NCBI GenBank assembly: GCA_024138015.1
Contig: JAMXBB010000003.1
Coordinates: 36,826,878 to 36,890,877, forward strand
Source of the DNA: Lumnitzera littorea
Lineage: Eukaryota > Streptophyta > Magnoliopsida > Myrtales > Combretaceae
Direction of reading: 5' to 3'
DNA: 64,000 nucleotides
Both the position numbers and the translations under genes were made by a program. The notes beneath the pieces were generated by a model. That model was not told the origin of the DNA and did no database searches. It saw nothing but the letters and a program-made list of their open reading frames with translations. Positions 11,197 through 22,800 of the stretch are shown piece by piece; within the stretch, counting starts at the first letter, position 1; each line of letters opens with the position of its first letter.

Positions 11197-13799
11197 CTGC
11201 CAATTAAGAGAAAGACATCATTCAAGCGAAGTCCATAACTCATTAGTACTTCTTCTCCATTAGAATAGAATATAAATTAATACATAGACAATATTCTGTA
11301 TAAATGTGACATTTTCATCACATGAGTTGCAGTTCATAGTAGATTCCATAAACTGAATCATGTTTCATCTCTCAAATAGCTCAAATATAGGCAACATTAT
11401 GAAGGATAGATCAATTAAAAAAAGGGTCAATTTTTATACCATCCAAGCCTTTTCTACTCATCTATGACAGCGCAAAACAATAATGGGAGCCTGATGGGAA
11501 CAACTTTCTACACATCAGACATGATTGTATGAGGTAGAAAAGTACTTGAGAAGAAAAATCTCTTACAGTCTTGAGGGAACCTGTAGAGGAACAACAGGGC
11601 ATGATGCAGTAATAAAGTTCCTTTGAAAGAAAAGTGTGTTCATTGGAATGTTCTTTAAGCATAGAAATAGAAGCATGTCTGAGTCCCCAGTGAAGTTAAC
11701 TCATTTTATCTTGATCAAAAGATATTGACATCTAGAGCCTATAAGCACCTGTAAACCAAGGGATAGCAAAGAAATGTGACATTAACTTGCAAAAGTACTA
11801 ACCAACAAGCACAACCATGCAGGATTTTAGGACATTAATATTTAATAAACCTCTACCATATGGTCACTATTGAAATGTTTGGCTGATGTGTCCTAGAGCT
11901 TGTTTTTCCATTCTCTTATCACCTTTCTATACTCCCATTGGTGCATCGTTGATTCCAACAAAACTTGTTATTCATAAAATAATATGCTACTTTACCATAT
12001 GAAACAGATATTACAAAAGCCAATTGGCATATCACATAGGTGCAAAGGGATTATATATTCATAACCACCTCTCATTGTTGATCTTTTGATGCACAAGAAA
12101 TGCTAACAAGAAGACGCAGCCAATTAAGTATATCATACAAATGCAGGTAAATAGTAATTTGCCTTCAACTTTATCTTGTTATATTGATGGTATGATAGAG
12201 TCCCAAGAGTACAAGCTCCAATTGTTAATATTTACAAGAGAAGAAGTGATGGAAGTGGTAAGAAGAGTATGTATTTTCTGCGGGTGTATGCAGAAGTAGT
12301 AGTTTGTTTGTGTTGTGTAGTATGCTGTAGTAGTGTTGCTGTAGTTTGGTGTGAGGTATTAGTAGTATAGTAGTAGTATGCTGATGTGGAAAAGTGTGAT
12401 GAGTAGATGGGCCAAGTTGGCACTTTGCTGGAAGTATAAATAGTAAGGAGCATGGACGGTGAAGGAGTTAGTTAGAATCTTGGCCCAGAAATCTCTTTTC
12501 CAGCTCAGCAGGAGCTCAGGTACTCTTGGAACCCTAGAAGTTAGCAACTCACTTTCAATAGTCATTATAAGCAATTACTTGCCTCCATGAGGGATGAATC
12601 TCCCATTGCTCACTTGACTGGATGTTACTTTTTCTACTCATATTTGTTCTATGTAGGTGCAATACTGCACAAACAACTCATACCTCAACTTATTGGATCG
12701 AAAGTCTCTCCCAACTCAGGAATTAATTATTGTGCCAAATATCTTTAATCAATGTAAAGCAATCTAATAATCATTAAGCCAGTGTAGCACATCTCTCAGA
12801 CCATTTTAAACTAACATAATAAAAAAGAAGAGCGCTAACAAACATGGATTTCCTAACATGTTGGGAAAAAAGGGTTAAAAAATAAATAAATCATAGAATG
12901 ATAAAATTATTTTAAGTAAATAATTGATTTCTTCAATATTCATTGTGTCCTACATAGCCAAAGTAACTAAAAAGAATACTTTCCTGTGAAGCTATCCCAA
13001 GGAGATCATCCATTAGTTGCTCCAACCAACTATGTCAAGAAACATGGCAGAAGGGTACAGGTCCTGTCATAATATTTTGCATGAATTGCAAATACATCTG
13101 TTAAACGTGGATAGACTCCCTAAACTTCCCTACATGTGACTTCACTTTCCAAACTTTTGAAAATGTACACATAGAGCACAAACCATTCCTAGAGCCCCAT
13201 AAACCGTTGCTATTTATAGTCACTTTAGTAATCTAATGGTCTTCAGGGTTTTAGTAAAGATTTGGATTTGTTTGCACATTTATACAGAACTGGAGGTAAA
13301 ATCACACTTTAATAGTTTAGATACTGTTGAAACTGGTGTATTTGCAATTATCACTAATATTACTCCAGCCAGTATCATGTATTGCATGAGGGTTGGCCAG
13401 AATATGTCATCCATTTTCTCACTATCATCAGCCACTTAGTCGAGGTAGCAATTCCCTTGAGTCTTTGTGGGGTCCATATTAAATATTCATTGCACATAAC
13501 AACTTGTGATTGGTAGGACGCAGACAGAGCACCAAATGGGACGAGGAAACTTCGTCCCTTAGTCGGGCATTTCCTCGAACACATAGTTTCTCATCGACTA
13601 ATCAACTATTTCCTATAATTAACTCTCTAATTACTCGGTCTTATTTGGATGTATAATAATCATTTCCGTAAACTAGAAAGGATTGCTCGATACTTTTTTA
13701 GCTTTCGGTTGACTAAATAATGGAATCATAGACGGAGACTTTCAAAAACAGATAAATAAGTGGAAGATGTCTAAATGTATGTATTAGTATCACACATAC
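11197..13799 (-). other. Probable large 5' intron region of the PPTase gene
   Basis: If the 13.8-13.9 kb exon belongs to the PPTase gene, this is its first intron, about 2.6 kb. It contains an AGT-rich trinucleotide patch (about 12290-12385), a + strand TATA-like GTATAAATAG (12436-12445), and a small palindrome GGGACGA/TCGTCCC at 13538-13558. No frame is convincing, although a missing short exon could be hidden here. Confidence 0.4.
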
Positions 13800-13913
13800 C
13801 AAAGCATGAAAGACCCAGTATTTTTTCTTCGCCAACGATCTTTTCAACGACGCTTTCGATGACTTGAAAGGGAAAGAAGAGAGAGAGAGAGAAATGGTTC
13901 GTGCAGGCTGCAA
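13800..13913 (-). other. Candidate 5' exon or leader of the PPTase gene
   Basis: A CT-repeat leader is followed by sequence ending in a good donor, CTTTG|GTATGTG (junction at 13800/13799). In one frame it reads SSKASLKRSLAKKKYW, basic and Ser-rich with no acids, much like a mitochondrial presequence. That frame has no ATG upstream before a stop, ends in phase 0, and so does not fit the next exon (two bases needed at 11196, or one at a possible 11194 acceptor). A second frame (ending LGLSCF) would fit the 11194 acceptor but also lacks an ATG. The only ATG (13807-13805) would give TGA when joined to 11196. It may be non-coding leader, with another exon missing from this model. Confidence 0.4.
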
Positions 13914-15897
13914 GGTAGGGGAAAAGGAAAGCTGTTTGTGTCGGTGTAGTTAGTTAGTTGATCGGTATTTTCCTTTTGGAATTTCTTATAGACCTTGTTT
14001 GATAACTTCTATGTGGAGCATACGCATAAATTTTATAAGGTATTCTTCCCATTTAATCCAGAACGATCTCGATTTAATTTCGTTTCAATTTTCAATCGAA
14101 TTCAATTTTTTTTTTTTTTAATTTTTGATCCATTCAAACATCTGTATTGCATTTGATAACATTGATTTTATTTACGTCAAATGAGATCAATATTGAAAAG
14201 GAAAAAAAAAAAAAAAACCTGTTGCTCGATTAATTGAATTTTCACTTGCTAAGTTTACCGGTACATCAATTACGAAGATTCTTTTATTAAGGGAGTTTAG
14301 TACAAATTTCATTGGGGTGCTTGAGAAACTCGAGGTGCTTTATGATAGCACGATCTTACAATCAATTTTTTTTTTTCCTTTTTTTCAAATTCTTTTATAA
14401 TAAAGTAACAAAATGGGATTCATAAAAATTTTAAAAAATTATTAAGTAATTCTTTAAACTACCGATAAAGTGGAGAATTCCATAATAAGAAAAGTTGTTT
14501 AATGTAGTGACATGGTACTCTAAATAACTTTTTAAAAAATGGGCGTTATTTGATTAATATCATTTGTTATTTGAATTGAATCGAACGAAATAAGTTTAAT
14601 TTTTCAAAAGATCGGATCTAATTATTCAATTTGGTTTATAAGCTTTTTAAATGAATAAAAAAAAACACAAAGATTGAATCCAATTCGTTTTGTAGTTCAA
14701 ACTAAATCTAAAATATATTGTATCCTAAATTTTCAATTTAATCCATCAAATAATAATTTTTTTTTAAATTGCACAATTGGTAACATTTGAAGCTGAGTAA
14801 CTTTTCCTTTTTTTTTTTTTTTTTTTTTGGCTTTAGTCTAAATCAATAAAATTGAGAAAAATGAATGTCAGTCAATGATTCAAATTTTAACCGCTTACGG
14901 CCCTTGAATTTTGTAGACCTGCAGTTAAACTCTATTTAACATTTCTGGTGTTTTGTAAAATAATAATAAATGGAAAAAAATATTCTAAAACATTTTAAAA
15001 TTTTGCAAACAAAAAAGACAAAGAAATAATAGCTATTCATTTCTTTCTTCAATTTTTGTTTGTGTAGAATTACTTTATCAATAATATTAAAGCTAAAAAC
15101 ACTCCTTTGGTATCTTTAGTGTTTTAGTACTTTATTTTATTTGGATTTTATCAAATAACTACTATATACTCAATAGTTATTAATAAATTTATACTCAATA
15201 GTTATTAATAAATTATTGATATGTTAGGGTTATTATAATAAAAAACTTTATATGCTAAAAATGATATCTAAATTAAAAATCTTCTATCAAAATAGTATAT
15301 TCTGTTTATAACTTTAATATTCATAAATCTTAATAATTTTTTAATCAAACTTCCAATTATTGTGATATCTATAAATCCTAATACTTTATGAGCAAAATTT
15401 TTTTTTTTTCAAACTTTGGCACAAGAAAATACAATGTACTTATTTTATAAATGGTTTATTTGTTTTGTTAAGACTTTCATAGAAGAAAAACTATATACTT
15501 ATTTTTGGCCATATTTTTCCTTATTTAAAATTCTATATAATTTAAGAAGTCAAGCACCAATTATGGCCATAAATTAAATGATTAATCATATATAAATTGA
15601 CCATTGCATTCTAATGGTAAATATATCAATAATGGTCATTAACAATAAAAAAACATTTATAGATTGACGAGATGATATCAATAGCTTGCCATGTGAAATA
15701 ACAAATTCTAATATTAGGGGTTAAAATAAATTAAAAAATATTAATAAATTCATTATATTATTTTTTCTAAAATTGTTATTATTGACACATACATCATGGA
15801 TGTGCCCTAGTTATTTATTAAAGGGTAAAATATTAAAATACAATATGTTGACATGATACTTTAGACATGGGCTTCTCAAGCTCAACCAGACCTTACG
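13914..15897. other. AT-rich spacer upstream of the PPTase gene
   Basis: Contains poly-A/poly-T tracts (for example about 14201-14217 and 14807-14828) and a short tandem duplication (ATACTCAATAGTTATTAATAA at about 15166-15212). No gene was seen. It should include the PPTase promoter, but no clear TATA box was assigned. Confidence 0.45.
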
Positions 15898-16338
15898 TGC
15901 CTCAAAACCTAATGCTCACTTCTATAGGTTTGAACCCTAGGCCTGAATGGACCAAGCCCGGTAAGTCCTACACTGGTTAGAACAAACCAGATAAGGATGA
16001 AACAGCTACGTTTTAAATAAATGGGATACATTGGGTATAATAACTCCACTCTCCTACACTTACAAGAGAAGATCTCTCCTACCAACTGATCTTCAACCGC
16101 CGGCTCCACTCTATCTATAAATATTAGGTCATTAACCAACGGTAAAATCCTCTACACTCTGCGTACTAAACCTGTGTATTACTCTCAATTATTCTATACT
16201 CATAAGAGCTTACTATTAACTTAAGTATCGAAGTGGCCATATCGGATAACCCTTTAGCGACCCCTTTACTGTGTATTGTTTTGTAGGCCCATTACGCGCA
16301 AAATCTAAATGACTATTGGTAAGAACTTTGAGACAACA
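15898..16338 (+). repeat. Left LTR of the RT-less Gypsy element
   Basis: Starts TGCCTCA and ends AACA, directly before the primer-binding-like site. It carries a TATA-like TATAAATA at 16116-16123, where LTR transcription would start. It aligns over its full length with 27258-27697, with many transitions, so the insertion is old. Confidence 0.7.
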
Positions 16339-16358
16339 TTTGGTGCTGTCTATAGGAA
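16339..16358 (+). other. Primer-binding-site-like sequence
   Basis: TTTGGTGCTGTCTATAGG follows the left LTR directly. It looks like a decayed form (CpG to TpG changes) of the TGGCGCCGTC motif that follows the LTR in many plant Gypsy elements. The tRNA primer was not determined. Confidence 0.55.
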
Positions 16359-16479
16359 GACTGAATTCCTACACATGAAACCTTAAACATATTAAACACA
16401 TACCTCACAAGCAATCCTCTCAACATCATGTCTCAACATGATAAGTAAGAAAATTAACAGTTGGTAAACAACTAACCTG

Positions 16480-17930
16480 ATGGCTAATCAGCCCCTCCCA
16501 AGAGCTGTGCTGGAGGAGTGCCTAGAGTGCATGGAATGCCTGGCTGAAGAGTATGCTGCATAGAACAAGGTGCTCCGCGCTCACTTAGATGAAGTAGAGT
16601 GGCATAGTGTGCAAACTCACTACCCTAAAGCTTTAGATACCTATACTTAGTAGAATAACATCTAGCAGTAGTAGCAAAATGGAAGGGATCAACACCTTGA
16701 ATCGCTATTGCATTAGCGGTCAGCAAGGTCTGTGGCAACCTGCGACTGAGCTCTGGCTGGCAACGAACAAGAAGCCGACTTATAGGGAGTGCAGGCTCAT
16801 TTGATTGCATGATGAGCTCATCCGGCAGATGATGCCGACCTGAACAAGCTTCGTGCTATGGTAAGATGGCTCTCTAAGTAGTAGGGGAGTTAGCCTGCTG
16901 ATGATGTCGGGTTGGTTGCCAGCAATAAGACTCCCTTCACCAGGGGTGTTTAAGACAAAGTGTTGCCCCCTAGCGGCAAACTTTTGTACCTGTACTAATA
17001 TGATAGCACGGCGACCTCGACGACCACTTTCTCCACTTCCGTACCTTCATGAACCTTCACGGACATGGAGATGCTATATTGTGCAAGGCCTTCCTAGGCA
17101 CTTTGAGGAATGCAGCTTGAACATGGTTTAACCATCTCCTTGACAATTCCATCAGCTCCTTTGATGAGTTGGCATGGAGGTTCAGCTTCTATTTCAGGGT
17201 TAGTAAGCTTCTGTCCAAGGACAAATCTTCCTTATACCTAATAAGGTAGGGTAAAGGCGAGTCCTTGTACGACTACGTAGCTCGGTTCAATATCGCCGTG
17301 GTCGAAATCTCTCAGCTCGATGAGAGAGTCGCTATCCATGCTGCTCAACTTGGCATCTGACCTTTGGGAGATTTCTTCCGATCACTTGTGAAGAGTAAGC
17401 CGAAGACCCTGGCTGACTTTTGGAACAAAGCCTAGAAGTACATCGAGTAGGAAGACAATATTTGTATCAGGTGTAACGCTAACCGAGAAAGATTGGGCGG
17501 AAAGTAGGACAAAGAAAAATTATCCGTAAAGGATCACCTCGGCAGTAGGACGCTAAGTAGACCAGAGAAGGAGAGCTCTAGGAAGAAGAAGCATCGAACT
17601 AAGCGCGACCCACTCCTCCCTCCCATTTACACCCAATACATACCCCTAAATAGGCCCATTGCTCAGGTCTATTCCGAAGTGAAGCAATGGAACTTGCTTT
17701 AGAGGCCTTAGAAAATGTAAGGGAACCCTAGTCGTTGTAACTCTAACAAATACTATCAATTCCATGATGATCATGACCATACCACTGAAGAGTACTTCTA
17801 ATTGAAGAACACTGTTGAATATGCCATTCAACGTGACTTCTTCAACGAATATATAGCTCATCGAAGAAACAACGACCATTCAATGATGACAAAGATAGGA
17901 CACCACAGAGGCGACGGATCGAGGATGCCT
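16480..17930 (+). pseudogene. Gypsy gag relic
   Basis: ATG at 16480 begins MANQPLPRAVLEECLEC, interrupted by a stop at about 16561. Further on, with frame changes, the gag capsid pattern is clear: about 17083-17130 resembles the C-x-A-F-L-G-T-L-R-N-A-A-x-T-W-F helix, 17160-17345 reads FDELAWRFSFYF, then KGESLYDYVARFNIAV, and 17360-17440 reads FFRSLVKSKPKTLADF. Near 17745-17860 a Cys/His-knuckle-like segment reads KYYQFHDDHDHTTEEYF, with both expected cysteines replaced by tyrosine. Stops and lost cysteines show it is not functional. Confidence 0.75.
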
Positions 17931-18030
17931 ATGTAGAGCAGAACCATGACCGTTGCAATGATCGCACCTCCAATGGTGTCATTAATGTGATCATAAGGAG
18001 GCCACACCTTGGGAGCTAGCCAAGCACAAG

Positions 18031-18597
18031 TGTGATACCCCTTACATGCCTAGAGAGAGGAACTCTAATCATTGAGGCACCTTTTGGTGTAGTGGCTTGG
18101 AGTACGTTGAAACTCTGGAGTTAAGTATGCTCATGCTGAAGCAATCTCAGGATGAGTGGCCTATTAGGAAGCGACTGCACCAAGGGACAAAACCGTGTGG
18201 CGTTTTACGCCAAAGCAAACAATACTTCGGTAGAAGGGGTTCTGACCGGGTCGTTACAAAATGGTATCAAAGTAGTTCACCAGCCAGAAGGGCGAGGCCT
18301 TGCCTGGTGGTTATTTTAGACCTGTGTAACAAAACTGACGAGGGCGTCAATTCTATAAGGATGGTGGGTTGTGATACCCCTTACATGCTTAGAGAGAAGA
18401 ACTTTAATCATCGAGGTGCTTTTTAGTATAGCGGCTTGGAATACATTGAAACTCTTAAGGTAAGCGTGCTCATGCTGCAGCAATCTTAGGATGGGTGACT
18501 TCCTGGGAAGTAGCTACACCAGGAGATAAAACCGTACGACATTTTATGCTAAAGCGAACAATACCTCGGTAGAAAGATTTCCGATTAAGTTGTTACA
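18031..18597 (+). mobile_element. Cassandra-like TRIM retrotransposon with 5S-rRNA-like LTRs
   Basis: Two LTRs of exactly 228 bp each (18031-18258 and 18370-18597) begin TGTGATACCCC and end GTTACA, with a 111-bp interior. The interior opens with ATGGTATCAAAGTAG, close to the initiator-Met primer-binding site, and closes with a purine-rich AGGATGGTGGG tract. Each LTR contains a segment like plant 5S rRNA (18109-18180 and 18448-18520), with AAACTC...TTAAG or GTAAGCGTGCTC and, in the second, AGGATGGGTGACTTCCTGG. These are the defining traits of Cassandra. Flanking 5-mers are ACAAG and ACTAG, a target duplication with one mismatch. The LTRs differ by roughly a fifth, mostly transitions, so it is old. 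It encodes no protein and would depend on other elements. It splits the gag/protease region of the host Gypsy element. Confidence 0.85.
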
Positions 18598-18619
18598 ACT
18601 AGTACTTCAATTAATACCT

Positions 18620-19000
18620 CATCAGAGGTGTTGGCCGTAAGGGAGAAGAGATAGAAGTTTGACGCTTTCATCTCTTTCTCTGATGAAGACCTTGTGGGGG
18701 TTGATACACATAATCAAGATGCTCTGCTGATAGGGGCCAGGATCTCAAAATTTGAGGTCCTAAAGATTATGGTGGATATTAGTAGCTCTATCGACATACA
18801 TACTAGAGGATGAGGAAGAAGCTACCAGTAAAGATGAAGTTATACCACCACAATTTGATCGGCTTCAATGGAAGTATGATTCGAGCTAAGGGCATCATGA
18901 CATTAGACATGGAACTTGGCAATGACAACCATGTGGCATAACAATCCTAGAGTTTGTTATGATCGATTGCCCCTCTCCTTTTAATGTACTCTTAGGAAGA
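18620..19000 (+). pseudogene. Gypsy aspartic protease relic
   Basis: Translations with a few frame changes give ISF-SDEDL then DALLIGARISKFEVLKIMVD, followed by a DISSS where active enzymes have a D-x-G-S-S-like site, and later LIGFNGSMIRAKGIMTLDME, typical of the region after the Gypsy protease active site. The active-site Gly is lost and stops are present. It continues the gag relic across the Cassandra insertion. Confidence 0.65.
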
Positions 19001-19250
19001 CCCGGTCAGAGTGAGGGAGAGATTAGGCAATGGAGCATACAGGCTGGAAAGATTAGATGGCGAACTCATCCCGCGCATATGGAATGCCAATAATCTCCAG
19101 CTTTATTTTGATTAGAATTCCATTAATGTAAAATTTTTCTTTCCTTCATGATGAAATAAATGTTTCACAATTGATTATCTATTTCTCTCTCTCGTTCGCT
19201 TTCTTTTTGCTGCCATCTGAGCCTTTAAAGAGGCATATGGATAGTTAATA

Positions 19251-19560
19251 GGGCAGGTCGAAACACTACCGACTTGGCCCCCTAAGCTAACCTCAGTAAG
19301 GGGAAATACCCCCTATACAGAGGAACTCCTTCATATTGGGTAAGTTGGAATGCCACTGACCTGACTTCTTTACAGTAACCTCAGTAAGGAGAAATACCCC
19401 TTGTATAAAGGAACTCCCCCGTACTGGGCAGGTCAAAACACCATTGACTTCACCCCCACTAAAGTAACCTCGGTAAGGGGAAACACCCTTTGTACAAAGG
19501 AACTCTCCCAATAGTTAACTTCGGTAAGGGTCAACTCCCATTGCATAGAAGAATTCTTAA
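19251..19560. repeat. Tandem repeat, unit about 88 bp, 3.5 copies
   Basis: Units at 19251-19337, 19338-19425 and 19426-19513, with a partial copy to about 19560. Each contains GGGCAGGTC (or variant), AACCTCAGTAAGG and GGAACTC. They lie between the protease relic and the antisense gene. Non-coding tandem arrays after pol are known in the Tat group. Confidence 0.75.
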
Positions 19561-19868
19561 GCAGATATATTCAAAGAAGAAGAGAGAACAGGAGAGGACG
19601 TTTTAAAAACATTCATTTATTTATTCATTGATTGTCTAATTACACAGTAAGGGTCGGCATCCTAGCCCAACTTACATAAAAAAAAAAAAAAATCCACTAT
19701 CGCCTAGGATTAGCTAACTCAGTAATTCAGAAAAGTCTAGGGCATTGATCTGTTTGGAGCGTTGATCCATCAATGCTTTAGGTGGTAGGTCTTAACTTAG
19801 ATTAAGGCCTGAGGAATGTGAACCAAGAATAGTAGCAAGATTGCCTTTAGATGGATGACTTTTAGGAA

Positions 19869-22800
19869 CTACTTCGGGGGTGGCCTCTTGTTAGGCTGCT
19901 GGGGTAAAAGCGAATCTAGAAGCGCCAAGGCTTCCCTCTTCTCGTTGAAGGTCAACAAATCTAGAAAGTCGAGAAAGCTTAAGTCCAAGTCCAAATAATG
20001 GGAGAGAACCTCCCTTCGAGTGTAATGGGTGAAGTTAGTAGACAGGTCCTCTAGTTCTTTCAACCACTCTTCAGTGTTCCAATAGTTGACGACCACTTTC
20101 TTAGCAACAACATTGCTGAGGACCTCTCTACTCTCTATCTTGGAGATGATCTCTTCTATCTCCGAAACTGTATCCTACAGCTCCTTGACTTGCTGCTCCA
20201 AATTGACCCTCAAACTAGCTAGCTCCAACGAAGTGGCCTAACGCCCTTATACTCGGACACCTTCATCGCTAACTCGATTTACAGCTTGGCTACGGATGCC
20301 TTTAGCTTAACATTCTCTCTTTTGAGTTGGGCCTTGGCTTGACTCTCTTTGTCTAAACTTTAAGAGAGACAAGCCTTTATCTTTTACTCGTTCTTTAGCC
20401 AAGCCTTCAGGTTGTCAGCCTTCTGGGCTGCCTTCTCAACTTTGTCCCTCTCCTGCTTCGCATCCTTAAGCTTCATCTTATGCCTTGCCACCTGTACAAT
20501 AAAATAGTGTAGGCACCTATTAGCCTTGGTAAACTTTTTCAAATACCTCTCACTAGAAGTCTTTGCCTCTAGTGGGTACTTTTTGTACCGACACAATGCT
20601 TCTCGAAAGCCCTTTACCTCTCTTAAGACGGCATTGGATTTGTTTAATTGAAGTAGCACCTGGCCATGGTACCACCAATCGAAAACTAAGCCTACTGTTA
20701 ATACAATTGACAAATAAAAAGTACGACAACACAGGAGCAACGAAAACTTACCTGCCGCATCAATGTGCTCAAGTGGCTTGCTTTCTATATGGGGTGGTCC
20801 CCACCCTCTTGGGAGAGCCCTTTGAGGATCACCTAGTCGTTAGGGGTGTAAGACCCCATCGAAGCCTAGTAGCTGAGCGTCCGGTGCTACAGTATTAGAT
20901 CGTTGGCATGGACCTCCCACTTTAGCCTAAGGAGCTTCCCTCGAACTCTCTTCATCTTCAATTTGGAGGCTCCCCTCAATAGCTCGTCGTCTTGAGAAGT
21001 CTACGGCACTTCCCAAAATGAGTTTAGCCTTATCCCCATTAACCTAAAGTTGTTAAGGACTTCAAAAAATGCATCCCCCATATTGTCAACGCTTTGATAG
21101 GGATGGGCTATTGGCTACTCATTTCACTTCCCTTTGTTCAAGGGTACCCTCGAGCAAGGGCCTTTGCTTCTTCGCTCTAAGACTAGGCTCCTCAGCCGTC
21201 TCGGGAGCCTTGTGCTTATGGCCAGCAACTTGAGGAAGGGTAGCTACTTACTCAATTTATTCCCCCCTTGCCCTTAAAGGGGAAAGCACCTGTACATCGA
21301 GCCCCTTTCGCTTTGGCACCTTCATCGCCCAAGATAATAGGCTCGATAGAGGGGGCGAGGGCAAAAGTAGATAAAGCCATATCAAAGGGCTCTATATCTA
21401 CGGGCTCATCCCGGATGCTGAAGGGAATCCCATGAGGAAGATACATCAGTTGTACCTTGCTGGTCTCACCAAGCCTTAGCTTCGGCCTTACTACCTTCGC
21501 CTTTGGCAGGTTTGCCTTAGTTCATGCCCAGTGCTTGCTCATCAGGTTGTCCACGGATGGATAAGGCATCCTCGGGGCCAAATTTTTACCTGTAAGAAAC
21601 CCGATTGAAATTTAGAAAAGGAAAGCAAGAACAAACCAAAAGAAATTACTACTATCATTCGCAAAACACCATCGTGACCAACATAACCAAGGAGGTCCTC
21701 CCATTATATAGGCCTTAGACAAAGCACCTCGACACTAGCACAACAGACATAAGCGCGTAAGAACGAACTTGTACCTTTAGCCTACTGTTACGCCCCGAAG
21801 TCACAGAGTCGCAACAATCCCGCCGTATAAACCATTCTATGATAGTAACTGGCCTCACAGCGTCTACCATAGACATGATCTACACAAGGCGTCGACGACT
21901 CCTCGCTTTGAAGTAAACAGTTCGATTAATAATTATACTACTATTATGATAAGTATTACAATTTCTAATAAACATAGATAAGTATAAGTAAGTCTACAGA
22001 GCTTCTCAGGAAGTTTTACATAATCACCACAATTTACTAATTTACAAAATAACTATCAGTCTTTAACCTTTAACTACAAGGTCAGTCTAGTTACACATTA
22101 TACTAGGTAACTTGATCCTCACACCCCTGGCTTCAAAAAGGACTAACCTTTGGATAATTGTAGGGCGGCATAGTACTTGAAGTGATCACAAATCAAAACC
22201 TGCAAAAGGATCTATAAGGGTATGAGCAACTACAGCTCAGTAAGTTGAATTGGAGACTCATGAATGCATATAAGCACAAACAGGGTTATCAAACAATTAT
22301 TTTCATGCAATGCAACAATCAATTGTCATCGCACAACGTAATCCGGTCCGTTGTGAAATCAGAGAAATTTCACTCGCTCCAATCCGGGTTGAGGAGTTCC
22401 ATGTTATGCAGCAGCTCACAACCAAACCTAAGCTTGTGCAATGGAGACCTCGCTCCTCCCGGGACTACCTTCGAACCATTGACTTCACCCTCGGTGCGAC
22501 CTCCTCACCTGTCACTTAGTTCGACTGAGGATGAAGAAGGGACCATTTTGCAATCCTGCGCTATCCCTTTCGAAGGGGTCGGTATTTGGTTGGAGAATCC
22601 TATGATCCCCTAACGGGTTGCAATGCATGACATTTTTAGTTATTAGAGTCGACTAAGATTATATTCCGTTTAGGGTGTTCAAATAATTTCATACCAATTC
22701 AATCAGTCACAAATCACTCACAAAGCAAGTTTCAGCACGAATTCAGATACATCAAACACATGCGTAAACTACTTACAATCACAAGCATATACAAGCCTAA

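Noticed and set aside
12290..12560. Promoter or solo LTR with TATAAATAG in the PPTase intron
   Set aside because: I could not find matching termini with a target duplication, and the surrounding trinucleotide repeat may mislead.
13538..13558. GGGACGA/TCGTCCC palindrome as a MITE end
   Set aside because: Only seven pairs and no partner end was found; too short to call.
18109..18520. 5S rRNA gene
   Set aside because: 5S-like segments lie in both LTRs of the Cassandra-like element and are diverged; not a functional 5S gene.
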